From NCBI GenBank assembly GCA_022495005.1, contig JAGYXB010001100.1, positions 992,001 through 1,056,000 on the forward strand: 64,000 bases of DNA. The letters are read 5' to 3'. A program made the position numbers and the translations under genes. Below are positions 35,064 to 47,400 of the stretch, piece after piece (within the stretch, counting starts at the first letter, position 1; every line of letters begins with the position of its first letter). This stretch comes from Rhyacophila brunnea. Lineage: Eukaryota > Arthropoda > Insecta > Trichoptera > Rhyacophilidae. The notes under the pieces are model-generated. The model made no database searches. It was given only the letters and a program-made list of their open reading frames with translations, and was not told the origin of the DNA.

Positions 35064-38000
35064 AACTTTTCTCTCCACCATCATTGCGAGAAAAAACACA
35101 AGTCAAATAGTCATTTTGAAGATTACTTTCTGAATTTTGCTCATTTTGAGTTATCTTATTTTCGCGATGCTTAATTTGAAAATCAAATGAAACTTAATAT
35201 TTTCCGCTTCGGTCCATGTGAAACTTTTAACTTACGCTACTGACTGAAAAATTGGGCCTACGTTTGAACTTGTTAATACCCTCGATTGTTTCCCACCCGT
35301 CGATTACTTTAATTACATTTATTATACTGATTGGGTCAATTTTTCTGCAGGCTTCAGTTGATCCGAAATCAACTAAGTTTATCGACCATTACTAATAGGT
35401 CTTCAATAATTTATTTCAAATGTCAGAGTGAGAAATTTTCTAACACAACATATTTTAGAAATGTCCGAGCATTTATTTAGCATGTTTTTACTTAATGCCA
35501 TTCCAAACAAATCATTATTAGTTTATTCATAGACCGACACAAATATGTCAGTGTCGTTAATATGTGTATTGTATATATGTATACCCGTAAACTTCTAAGA
35601 GAATTTTTCAAAAATTATGATCAATTCTATATTCCACTCCATTACTTGTATAAACAGTTTTTGTTTCTCTTGAAAAAATTTTTGTTCTGTAAAAAAATAC
35701 CAAATTAATGACAAAAGCCACGTTTTGCCTCGGTTATTTATTAATAATATAAGAATACCTATGTATGTATATAATATAACGTTATTATATTTTATATCGA
35801 TGTAGTGCACGATTTTGAGAAAAAGTGGTGAAACATTTGTATCTATTCAGATTTATTAACGTGGCAAGGCTTGTAGAGACAAGACAGTGCCACAGTTTGC
35901 GCCGTGACTTGTCCTATACATGCGATCCACGCAATGCAACAAAGGGTTGGCTGCTTGTCAATTAGGCCTGGTGCAAATGCCGTCTTGAATGTGAAAATTT
36001 AAACTGTGTTGGACTCGCGTGTCGTAAACACTGCTTAATATCACGAATCTGGGAATATTTCCTCACGTTCGGTGACCCACTTGGCCGCTCAAAAAATGAT
36101 TCACTTCAAAAGAGAGAACTAAATAATATGTGTGTAATAATTTTTCAAATGGTGTATTTTCAAGAATGAGACTCGAGCAAAATGAAATTAGTAAATAAAA
36201 TTCTAGCTTTTGTGTAAGTGATTGTCATAGTTTAATTTCAGCTGTTTGTAAATACTATCGGGTCAGTCGGCAGGGGTATTTTTTTTATACTCTCACCATA
36301 TTGATATAATTTTGTTATTTATTGGAAAATGCACCAAAACAAAATAACTTTACATCCATTATAGGTAGCGCTACCTGAATATGTAGCAATAATTTGTATT
36401 CGTTCTAATTTCAATGTATTCGAATTTCAACTATGATTTTTTTAAACAAGTTGTGTTTCCATTTAATGTGTAAAAAGTTAATAAATAAGTTTATTTTGAA
36501 TATCCGTGAAGGAGTGTTTTTTGTATAAATAAAACAAAACATCCACTTATCAAATCCTTGATTGGTACATTATTTTATTAAATGTCATTCATGTATTTAA
36601 AAGACCATGTCCGATCCTAATAGGATCATATGGGCTAACAAACTTCTATAAAATCACAATAAATAAATTTTGATATGTGTATATTGCTGAACATGCAACA
36701 TATTATATATGTAGGTACTTAATTATTGACAAATGTATATATTATGAGTAATGTGCATAGTTACATAATAAATCTTAACATCGATAGAGATTATCACAAA
36801 TTTTTTTCAGAGGACTGGACGGAATTGTTCAATACAGTAAACATTAATAATAACAAATACAGATTAATTGCAGCAGCATTTTTATCAGTATGGCCAATTT
36901 ATCCATTTTCAGTGGCCCGCACAGGGGACGAGTGTTTCAGGTAATAATATTACATTCTCAGTTTAGATATTTCAATAGGTAAATACAGATACTATGCCTG
37001 TCTCCACCCTGCATTACATACACATTTACAACACGAGACTCAGTGTCAGCACTAGTGAGATTGCTAACACTGCATCATATCATTGATAAACTTTCCTTTG
37101 CCATCAAGGAACATTTTGATTTCCTCTAAAAGTAAAAAAGTAAGATATGCAATGATATGTAATAAGTCTGCTGTCGTGGCCAAGTGGAACAATGAAGAAA
37201 GATACCATCCCATTGTTTTCAGCACTGAAAACCTTGTCTAGGTAATTGTTAGGATATTGTTGCATATTTCATTAGCCGATGGGCCACAATAAATGGCATG
37301 TAGGCCGGGGATTTCTTAAATTGCATTTTTGAGAACATTTTGACATATGGAATTGTATTTATATAATATATTTTATATGCTTACGGGCCCTTTTAATTAA
37401 TTTTGTAATTAATGCGTTAATTTGCATTTGAAAAGCAATTAGCAAAAACACAATTTTGTGCGGCCCGTAAGCATTGGGTTAATAATTATAACATGTAGCG
37501 AATTAAGTCTTTCCTGGATTTATTCTGTTTTTAAAAAACGGTCTTATTCTTTTTTTTAGTAGAAAAAACAACTCACTTTTATAGCCATCTTAATTGTATA
37601 TACATTGTACCTTTAGGAATTTAGTACACTGTATGAATAATGATCACAATTATAATAAAACTGCACTTTGTAAAATAACAATAACATTATTAGCTTATCA
37701 CTAGCATTTAATTAAATATTCCCTATTACAATATAAATAACGGACAGTTCGCGTTTAGTAAACACACAAGATAATGAAATATTAATTTTCCATAGTAGTA
37801 GTAGCAAAATTACTCTTACTGGTATACTGTCTTCCGTTCAACTTGAAGGAGTTATACTGATTTGAATTGGACTGCACATGACTCAAACATTTTGTTTTAT
37901 TTCTTACCTATGTATTTCAAAATAACAAAATAATCGATTGTTTTAGTTTTTACATCAAGGTTCCTATATCTGATAGTAAACATGATTTTAATGCTTGAAA

Positions 38001-38484
38001 TATATTCTTATCTGTAATGGCTCTGTATTCCGATCAATGACATGCCTTTTGATTGGCACACGATATTCAACATTTAGCTTACTCATGGCGAAAACGCTTA
38101 GCACAGATTCCATTGTTTTATATTGGTTTTAGGTTAATTTTACGTAAACTAAATGTATATTACCAGGGCCCAATTGATTTAGACGAAGATGACGTATACT
38201 TCGCATACTCTTGGCAATTTTAGTTAGTGGTTGCTTAACTGAGTGATCATATTGAAAACCTATGAAGAAAAATGATCGAAAATATTGAACGATGTTTCAA
38301 ATAAAATGCAAGCAGTGCAGTGCGTTTATATGATGTTACACCAGTCGCCACTGGTATTATAGTTAATTTGTAATACGTTGTATTAATCTACAAGAGGATG
38401 AATAGGTCATCTTGCAATGTGTCAAATTGGTTTTATCTATGAATCAACGGGTGGCAGTTTCATAATTACTTGGCTAAATTCAAA
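35064..38484. other. Intergenic region between SelT and IFT121 3' ends
   Basis: The two genes converge here. A minus-strand SINE tail fragment (36603-36635, complement ending gatcggacatggtc) is visible. The remainder is AT-rich without supported genes. AATAAA at 36480 is too distant to assign with confidence. Confidence 0.5.
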
Positions 38485-41400
38485 TTAACTATTCAGGTTA
38501 ACGTGAGCGTGGCACACTGGACACGTCTGTCTGAGAACAATTTCCGGTTGAGCAACGGTGTGTTGACATTGCTGGCAGGTCCACACGGAATGGGGATCGT
38601 GGATGGAATTCCCACTCACTGCGCAGCCGGAAAACTTTGCATCGCATCCTGTACAAGACGTTGCCCTGAAACAGACATTAAATTAACTTACAACTTAAAA
38701 GTTAAATAAAGAGTCATGGTACCATAGAATTAACGCTTGACTTATGAACTTTAGTAAAAAATTTAATAAGAGTACATGTATACTCCAACAAGAAGATTTA
38801 GGCAAAAGCCGGAAGGCACTGTTGTCGACTAAACGGGAGGAGCTTGTTAGTTTATAATGGAATTGCGGTTAAAAATGGGGAGGAGCTTGTTAGTTCACAG
38901 TTATAACACGTAGCCAAGAAGATGTTCGAGTATATGTAGATTGCTAACGTAATATAGTTTTTTCCATCTATGTAAAATGAAATTTATTGCTTGTCAAAAT
39001 ACATATTATCTATATGCCAGAGGTAAGTCCATATTGACAACTTTACAGGAGAGCCGAAATAGTGATTTTTCACACATTAAACATCTGGAGTCTTTCAGTC
39101 ATGAATTAAATTATGTACATACTCACACTTTTTTGTAATACATATATTTTTTGTTTTGGTTTATTTCTATTTTACAACGTTTTTCTTAGCTTGTATTCTT
39201 ATTTTTCCGGTGGTTCTTTGTCCGGTACAAATCTTGCAATCGATTTTTAACTAACTTCCCGTAGCTAGACATTTGAAACTTTTAGAATGTATCAGATAAC
39301 GATGCCAATGCATTTTTTTAATACTTTTAGCCATCTTTAAGTAGAATTGAATTCATTTTCAGTTAATTCTGTCTTGTATGAAAAGTTATTTCGACACCAT
39401 TATTGGTTGCTAGGGGGTCTGGGATCCTAGCAACTAAATTATTAATATATATGTGCGTTACTATGGAAATCAATATGACATGTCAAGTACAAATTTTTTT
39501 GATCGTTTAAGCTAGTCAAGTCAAGTTTATATGGTTCAACAGAAAATTTAAAAACGTATATAAAAAGTTCTTTTTATCTTGTAATTATTTAAAATATTTT
39601 TTTAGCTTTTAGTTTTTTTAAAACCCAAAACGGTTTTTAAAGTTTACCTTTAGACATGTTAATTTTTGTTTTATTATTAATCGTGAGGTTACTGCCAAAA
39701 GTTGGTAAGTTTTGAAATAATGTTATGGAGATTGCAATTTGAAAGTTTTCCAAGCCTATAAAAAAATCAAGCATAATGCTAAATTCTTTATGCTTTTCTA
39801 TATTTTGGATGGCCTTGATTTTTTTTTCTAGCCTACATATTTATATATCGTCAGCTTACTATGCAAACCTTCTATTTTTTGTAAATGTTCAGGAGAGAGT
39901 TAAAACATATTAATATATTTTCTTTTATAAATAAAAAAGTTTTTTCTACGATATTATTTAAAGTTCACTCTTTTTTTATGTCATAAATTTAATCGTTTGG
40001 AGTAGGTCATGCAACGTTTCAAGGCGGTCATAATCCTCAGTCATAAAGGAACAACCGAGAAGAGACTGTTTTCCGTAGAAAATAAATTATTTATAATAAT
40101 AGCTAAAAATTCAATTGTAAATAATATTAAAATAAAACTTTCTTTTGTGTAATGTGCTCACTGACTAGAATAAATCAAGAGATGTCCCTATATGAATAAT
40201 AGCATAAAAGCAAATAACTCACCACACACACACATAGTAAAAAAAATCAATAAGTAGGTGATTAGTTATGAAACCGAAATAGAATAATCAGACATTTTAA
40301 AACGTCTTATAGGTAGGTACCTATAAGACATTTTAAAACGTCTTATAGGTAGGTACCTATCATACATAATACGATAATCTTATTACAGTAAAAAGTTACG
40401 TAATAATATTATTTATTTGATTCTGAAGCCAAAAGAAGTATGAAAGTTGAAACCTCCCCACAAAGCAAAACGAGTCTAAAATAATTGCTGACTACAGGCA
40501 ACTAATTTTTCTACTAATCTTGCACTTTAGACTCCTATTCTACGGGTAAATGCTATTCACTTACCAATCAGAAACCATTGTGTTGCACGTGGCGCATTCG
40601 GCTCTATTTACTTGGGGGTCTTTGGGTGGATGCTTGCTGAATATTTCCACAGCTAAATCCGCATACAACTCACCATCCTTTGAATGAAAAAATACATGTA
40701 TAATAGTAACACAAAAATATACAAGCAGGCATGTAAATACATCAAAATTATCTTAACCCACAAAGCTTGAAGAATGAAACGACAATATCAAAGAGAACGC
40801 AATGTGTATTATTTTATTTGTCATTCGTTTTCTTATAAACAATTAATTTGCATATCTCAGTATTACCGCAAAAAATCTATGTGCTAGTCACCCGATTTCG
40901 GCTACCCAAAGTTAGAGCACTTTTGAAACCGTCCGTGTTGTACTGAATAAATACTGTTAAAACTGAATGTAGTTAAAAACCCATTTACAAGATAGATCCC
41001 CTAAGTTAAACTTTTAAATTTAATTTGATGTCTGCATCTGACCTGCAGTCATTTAAAGTTTCTACAAAAAGACCATTTTGTCACTATCTTGTATAGATTT
41101 TAGTGTAAAAAATAAGGAAGAACTCACAGGTAAAGCTTCTAGTTGAACAAACGCCTGCGAGCAAGTGGCGAAGGCTCTGGCATTAGCTGCGGCAAGGGCG
41201 AGGGCGGCCGCAGCAGCCGGGCCTGGAGGAGGGGAGGGGCAGCGCTGTGTGAGACGGGACGCCGCTCGCAACCCGCCACTCCAACTGCTCGCGTTTGCAC
41301 CTTTCCCACCTTCACCGCCTCCTGACCCCAGGCGTTGGGCCAGTGACAACCAATGCCACGATCCGGCTTTTCGCCAACATAATGCTGCACCATTTGTGTC

Positions 41401-44400
41401 TGAAATAATCGAACACACACTAGTAACAATTATCACCACCAAATAAATTGTCCGGTGTTTAAAATTGGAACTAAGCTTCTTCATTATAGTATAAAAATAC
41501 TGATGATACGCCAAATGTTAGTGTGTAGCGCATCACTCAGCGGACAACCTATACTGGTAGATCTATAACAGCATAGTATAATTTTAATAAAGTGTTTCAA
41601 TCTGTTCTAGACCCGACAACTAAAGAAGGCCAATTAAAAAAGCTATTTTTTCAATCAAGGCAAAAAATTAAATCATCTCATTTAAAATGCATGTCACCCG
41701 GTCAATTCTTGGGTCTTACTCTGGTTCAAAGACACATTGAAAAATTACATGTGAATTTTGCCACGCAGGATTTGAATCTTTGCATGTTCGAACCTTCAAA
41801 ATCATCTCTCCACCATCATATCATGGGTGTCAAAGTTATATACTAATATTCAATACTAGAATGAATGACCGATACAAAAATAACAACATATAAGTACAAC
41901 ATAAATTTCGTTAATTTCTTTTATATCAATCTATGTATGTATGTAACCCAGGTCATTACATGTTTAAAGATTACAAATAATTATGCATATTATAAACATT
42001 ACCTCCCGCATTTTGGTACAATAGCCCAGCAAGAACGTATAGTTTTTTCATTTTGAGAGGAGAGCACCTATTCGCCGTATCGGACTCTGCCAACTGTAAT
42101 TTATAAAGAAAATTCGTATTGTGTTACATCAACGTTAATTTTTTCTAAAGTATTAAAATAATATAATAATTATATATTGTTATATCAACCTTTAAGACTG
42201 TGGCTGCAGATTGCGAAAATCTCCCGGCGTCTTTCAATTGTAAGGCACCTACTAAAGTTGGCTTTTGACTAACAACAGTGTCAGATTCATTCGATAAGAC
42301 AAGTTTTGTTTCCTGAAATGAGAATTGTTGATGTACAACTTTAATTATTGTGAGATAAATATTGTAAACTTGTTAAAACTGTAAACTAACAATCCCCTCC
42401 AGTGCAGCTAATCGCACTTCCGTTTTCAAATGAGGAACGCCCCCAAATATATCATTTCATTTTACGCTCCTGTAGTGTATGGATCTATCAATTTACGTAA
42501 TTTGAAGCTTTTTATAATAAAAAATATGTCTAAAATTGTCAGAAGTGATGTTAGAATTATTATTAGTAAACTTTTGGTTTATTACAAAAAAGAAAAGGAG
42601 TCGCGTCTAAAAAGAGAGCCAAGATATTATTTAAACACGCCTGCCATGCGTGCACTGCCGCCATGACAGGTACGTCACTGAGAAGTCTTCTATATGCGAA
42701 TACAGCGACTTCCTGTTATTGCCGATTTCTTGTTATCGGACTATAATTGAAAACATGATATATCGTCGGTCTATCTTGTAAACCTCGTAAATCCCGTTTT
42801 GGTCAAAAATGAGATTTTGAGCGAATACGTTAGAATGGTTGAATATCTACGAATGTGTTAAACTCTTATATCCATATCTCGTTTAATAATTTCAAAAATC
42901 AATCCACAAAAACCTCATAAATCGCGTCCATACAACAATAAAATTTGCAAACCTCGTAAATACCGTAATCCCGCCATTTCGTATGGAGAACTGTCACAGT
43001 GTCTTGAGTATTACATTACCTTCGTCTTGTTTCGTTATACAACTATACTTTGGGTATCATATTACGAGAGGAATTAATTTATATTGATACAATATAGATT
43101 AAATATTAAGGTAAGCGTTTTATTTATAATGATTTCCCATAATATGCACACAATGTTACATTTACAATAGAACGTTTTTTTCAGGTTAGAATTTCATGAC
43201 ATGCATATTTAATGATGTTTGGTTGTTTTCAATGATTTTTAGTTTATTAGCACATACAATTAGAAAAGAAAACAAATCAAATTACATTCAAGTACCCACT
43301 TACTACGTGAATGCAAAATTTACAAAGTTTAATCTGTTTTCAGATGTCATGGGCTCAAAAAATTATGGGCATGCTACAAATAAAAAATAACACAATTGAA
43401 ACAACTGCTGCTAAGGAAGGAAATAATATAGAAATAATCCCAAGGGAATATTATGAGACCATACATATTATTCCATTATCATCGCCATATGAGGTCATTT
43501 CTAGCGATGACAATGTTTTAATGAATGATTCACAACACGAAGCTTCTTACAATATAAGTGTGAGACCCCAACTAGCAAAATTATCAGGAAATAATATAAT
43601 CGAGACTATTGACAGATCTTCAAACTATGAAAATCTCGTGAAAAAGCCAATATTTAGTTCCTTATTCCAATACTGATGATTCGTTACAGGAAATCAGTAC
43701 GGACACTTAAAGGAAAAGGAGGAAAAAAAATTAATGCAAGGCAGATAAGTCCGAGTGGAAAAGTGAAAAAAAGAAGGCAAATATAGAAAGAGGTGAGCAA
43801 TATTTCGGAAGGAAAAAAACAGAACATGCATGGGAGCATGTTCTGTTAAGCATCAAAAAAGTTTTTGCCATCTCTATCGGAAACAGATAGAAGAGAACTA
43901 ATCCTATATAGCGATGGTTGTACATATCAAAATTGAAATTCGACGATGGAAAATTCACTATTGAATATTGCAATGATGAATGATATTAGGATATTAGAAA
44001 AAGGACACACCCAAATGCCAGTTGATTCGATGCATTCTACCATTGAAAGGTATCTGAAAAAAACAGGATATACTTAAATGTTCCTGCGGAATAAATGCCG
44101 TAATGCTCGAAAAAAACCAGAGCCATATTATAGTGAATATCTGTATCACAACGATTTCAACAAATTTGACTTTAAATTTATCAAAAGTGTTCGTCCTGGA
44201 AAAAAAGTTGGTAATCCGGTTGTCACTGATATAAGGGCATCATTATATGAACCAAATGGCACTATACAGTATAAATTAAGATTTTCAGATGTTTGGAGTG
44301 TATTGCCTCCAATGACATTAATATGGACGAAGCATCTGGGAATAAAAATGACACTCACTTTTTTGTCGGGTCTGCCGAATGGCATAATCTGTTCTAACGC

Positions 44401-47400
44401 CATTACAATAAAGGTGATATTTCTATAAATTCCTGATGCTTTTTGTCGGGTCTGCCGAACGGTTTGGTTCAAACGGGTTCGCTCAAATGAACATTGACAC
44501 TAGAAACACTGTTCTAACGCCATTACAATAAAGGTGATATTGCTATAAATTCCCGATGCGTGATATCGCATAATGGAAATTGCGTGACGTCTACCTATAC
44601 ATGTGCGAATGTCGCTGTGCGTGAATTTATTGCTAGCTACTGTATTGAGTGCGTTGTCCATTAATAATGTCATTGATTGCCTCACAGAAAGGACAAGGAC
44701 GTCACACCTAAAAAGTTTGCTGACCTTCCACCTCTACATGCCAGTCGTCTTAAAATCAAACCAAGGAAACATCATGATCTGCAAGAACTGAAGACTGTTT
44801 TGTCGAAAAATTTTCACGATTACTACGATAATCTACCACATTAAAAAAAAATAACATGTTCATTTATTATTTTTTTTAAATATACCTATATAAGTAAAAT
44901 TGTTAATAAGTTTAAACATTACATTTGATATTTTTGTAAACTATACAATGTGTCTTAATTTGCAATTGTCTTAAACAGTACTCGTTTTTATGACTGAAAA
45001 CCTTCTAAATCCATCAAAAGGCAAAATACACTAAGTATGAAAACCTCATAAATCCAAAAAAGGCTATTTTTAATAAGTATAATGAAAATTTATTAAAAAT
45101 AATTACTGAATACAGTTGCTGATTTAAAAAGTAACCAAATAGATTTTTGAAATTTCGAAATTCCATTTAAAACCAAAATTAGACAGTTTTTATTGTCTCC
45201 TGAACAATTAGTTGATTTGGATTTACGAGGTTTACAAGATAGACCGACGATATGGAATAAATGATTATCAAACCTTTTGAATAAGATGTTGTTTTCTAGG
45301 ACTGGATATTGATAATTTTGCTAATGCTTCAGTGTCTTCCAGAGCTATATGACATTTTATCAGACCATCCTGGTTATTTGATAAAGTGTAATATTCTCTA
45401 GCGTTGGCCCTGAAATATTATATAAAAAAATATACATCTTTAGATCCGTAATAGAATACCTAGTAGAAATGTATCAATCACAAGAAGATATATGAATAAA
45501 TATACAAACTGACCAATTCTGTCTGTCATGATAATAATGCCCAATATTATTGTACGCCTCTTTGAGCTGAGCTTCTGTCGTATTAGTGGACATTTTCAAG
45601 AGTTCTACGACTCTAAACCAATGACCTAACTTTTGACGAAGTAATATCGCCAAATCCCTGGAAAAAAACATACTTTCAATGAATTCACTCACTTAGCAAT
45701 AGTTTATCAATGATAAAAAAAAACAAAAACACACCAGTAAACTCGATGTAATAAGTCTTTTTTTCGTATTGTCACATTATTTTTTATTACTGATAAATAC
45801 TGGCGTATATTTGAGTTCTCTGGATGATCATGTATGTTGTCGAATTCTAAAGTTCATCGGGGTATTTGGAACAATACTCTTGCAGAGTTAGGTGAAAAGA
45901 GCGTGACAGGGAGATTAGTAAGTATTAAGATTAGTAGTAAGTAGGTTTAGTGAACAGTGCGCCCACGCACAAAATATAATGCAAACTAACAGCACAGAAC
46001 CCATTCGGTGTGGCCTCTAACAACGATATCGCGACTAAACAGGAGTGGATCGTCTAATCCTGTGTGCTTTGAGTATGCCACATAAAGCCCCCCATCAGAG
46101 TTAAGAAAATTCCACACCCTTATGATACTGTCTTAACATTAGGGAGGATGTCGGCTCACATGTTGAGTTATGAACTCGATTTAAACTGTTTACAGTTCAA
46201 TATGAATTTATGAGTCGAATAAACCAATGTTAACCTTCTGTCTTCTTTTAAATATATCTTTTCCGCTTCGTCGAACTGTTTGAAACAAGCTAGGACTTCA
46301 GCGGATCGGAGAGCTGTCCCTCGCAGCGCAGACAATCGTTTGACTAGCTGGATTCCCGAATAATCTTGGCAACGGACATACGCTGTCTCGGCTGCCTGCA
46401 GATCTAATTTTTTTAAAGCCTCCTCAGCGAGTAATCTCCTGCAATAAACATGATCAAAATGTTAAGGTTATCTTAGGGTTACATCTCGAAAGGTTGGAGG
46501 GAGTTTGCAGACATAGGGAAGTGGAGATGACCATGAGCCGCATTGGTTTGTAATGGCGGGCAATAAAAATTTTCATGATTGACAATAGGACCCATTGATA
46601 TCATATTTCATTATAAGTTATATAATTATAATTACCATAGTTTGGGATGAGGATTATCATTGATGAAAGCTTCGGCCTCCTTTAGTCCGACTTTGTCCAA
46701 TAGTTGCCGAGTATCTCGAAGCGATTTCACTTCCATTCGAATCAAATGCTCTGCTTCACCGCGTTCTCCTAACTCTGATAGCTTAGCGCAGATTATTTCC
46801 AATTCCTATCAATCCAAAATATTATTTCAGTTCAATACAGTGACATACGATGTTCTAATCAGTAAGGCAAATTTATTAATTTCCTAATTTTCAGGGGCCG
46901 CACAGGGTACAAGGGTTGTGGATAATGATAAATTCTCTTGCGACTCTTGGATATATAATTTTAAATTACATATTGTGTTTAGTCACTAGCTTAGGCCGCG
47001 TTGACACGGTCCAAGTACTATCCAAGTTGACTTGGACCGAGCGCACTCGTATGAGACATCTTCATACTAATTATTCCTATTCAAGCTAGCTTGGATGAGT
47101 AGGACGCGGTCCAAGTAGCTTGGATATGAGTAATTTGTATGAAGATCTCCCGTGCGAGTGCGCTTGGATGGCGCTCGGTTCAAGTCGAGTGCTTAAAGTC
47201 AGACAACGTTGTCTACAAAACAGTGTTTGTTTTTTTTTTTGAGATAACGTTATTTTACATTTACGGCTACATGATAGTCAAACAACGTTATGTCAATCTT
47301 TTCTAATTTCTTAATAAATCGTCAGTAAAGTTTAACGCTAACTACATAAGTTACCCTTGTTTTCATATTTTTTTAAAACTATCCCTATAAATGTTAACAT

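Larger units (their letters stand above)
42760..45253 (+). mobile_element. DNA transposon with 35-bp inverted repeats, inactive
   Basis: The left end atatcgtcggtctatcttgt, followed by aaacctcgtaaatcc, has its exact complement at 45219-45253. Subterminal copies of aacctcrtaaat recur near both ends, as transposase-binding arrays often do. The interior encodes a broken DDE-like protein (43311-44844). A 366-bp MITE is nested at 44310. No clear target duplication was seen. It lies in the IFT121 intron between 42313 and 45273. Confidence 0.82.

Noticed and set aside
41165..41446. Plus-strand frame across the GC-rich IFT121 exon
   Set aside because: It is antisense to a minus-strand exon with correct splice sites and clear IFT121 similarity. 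The frame comes from the GC-rich complement.
41592..41846. 84-codon plus-strand frame between IFT121 exons
   Set aside because: No recognised motif, no splice signals, and it lies in an intron of a minus-strand gene. It could be unclassified repeat material, which I cannot support.
42430..42666. 78-codon plus-strand frame next to the DNA transposon
   Set aside because: It lies outside the transposon termini, inside a disrupted MITE-like repeat. The sequence hints at a mobile-element protein start, but nothing specific can be named.
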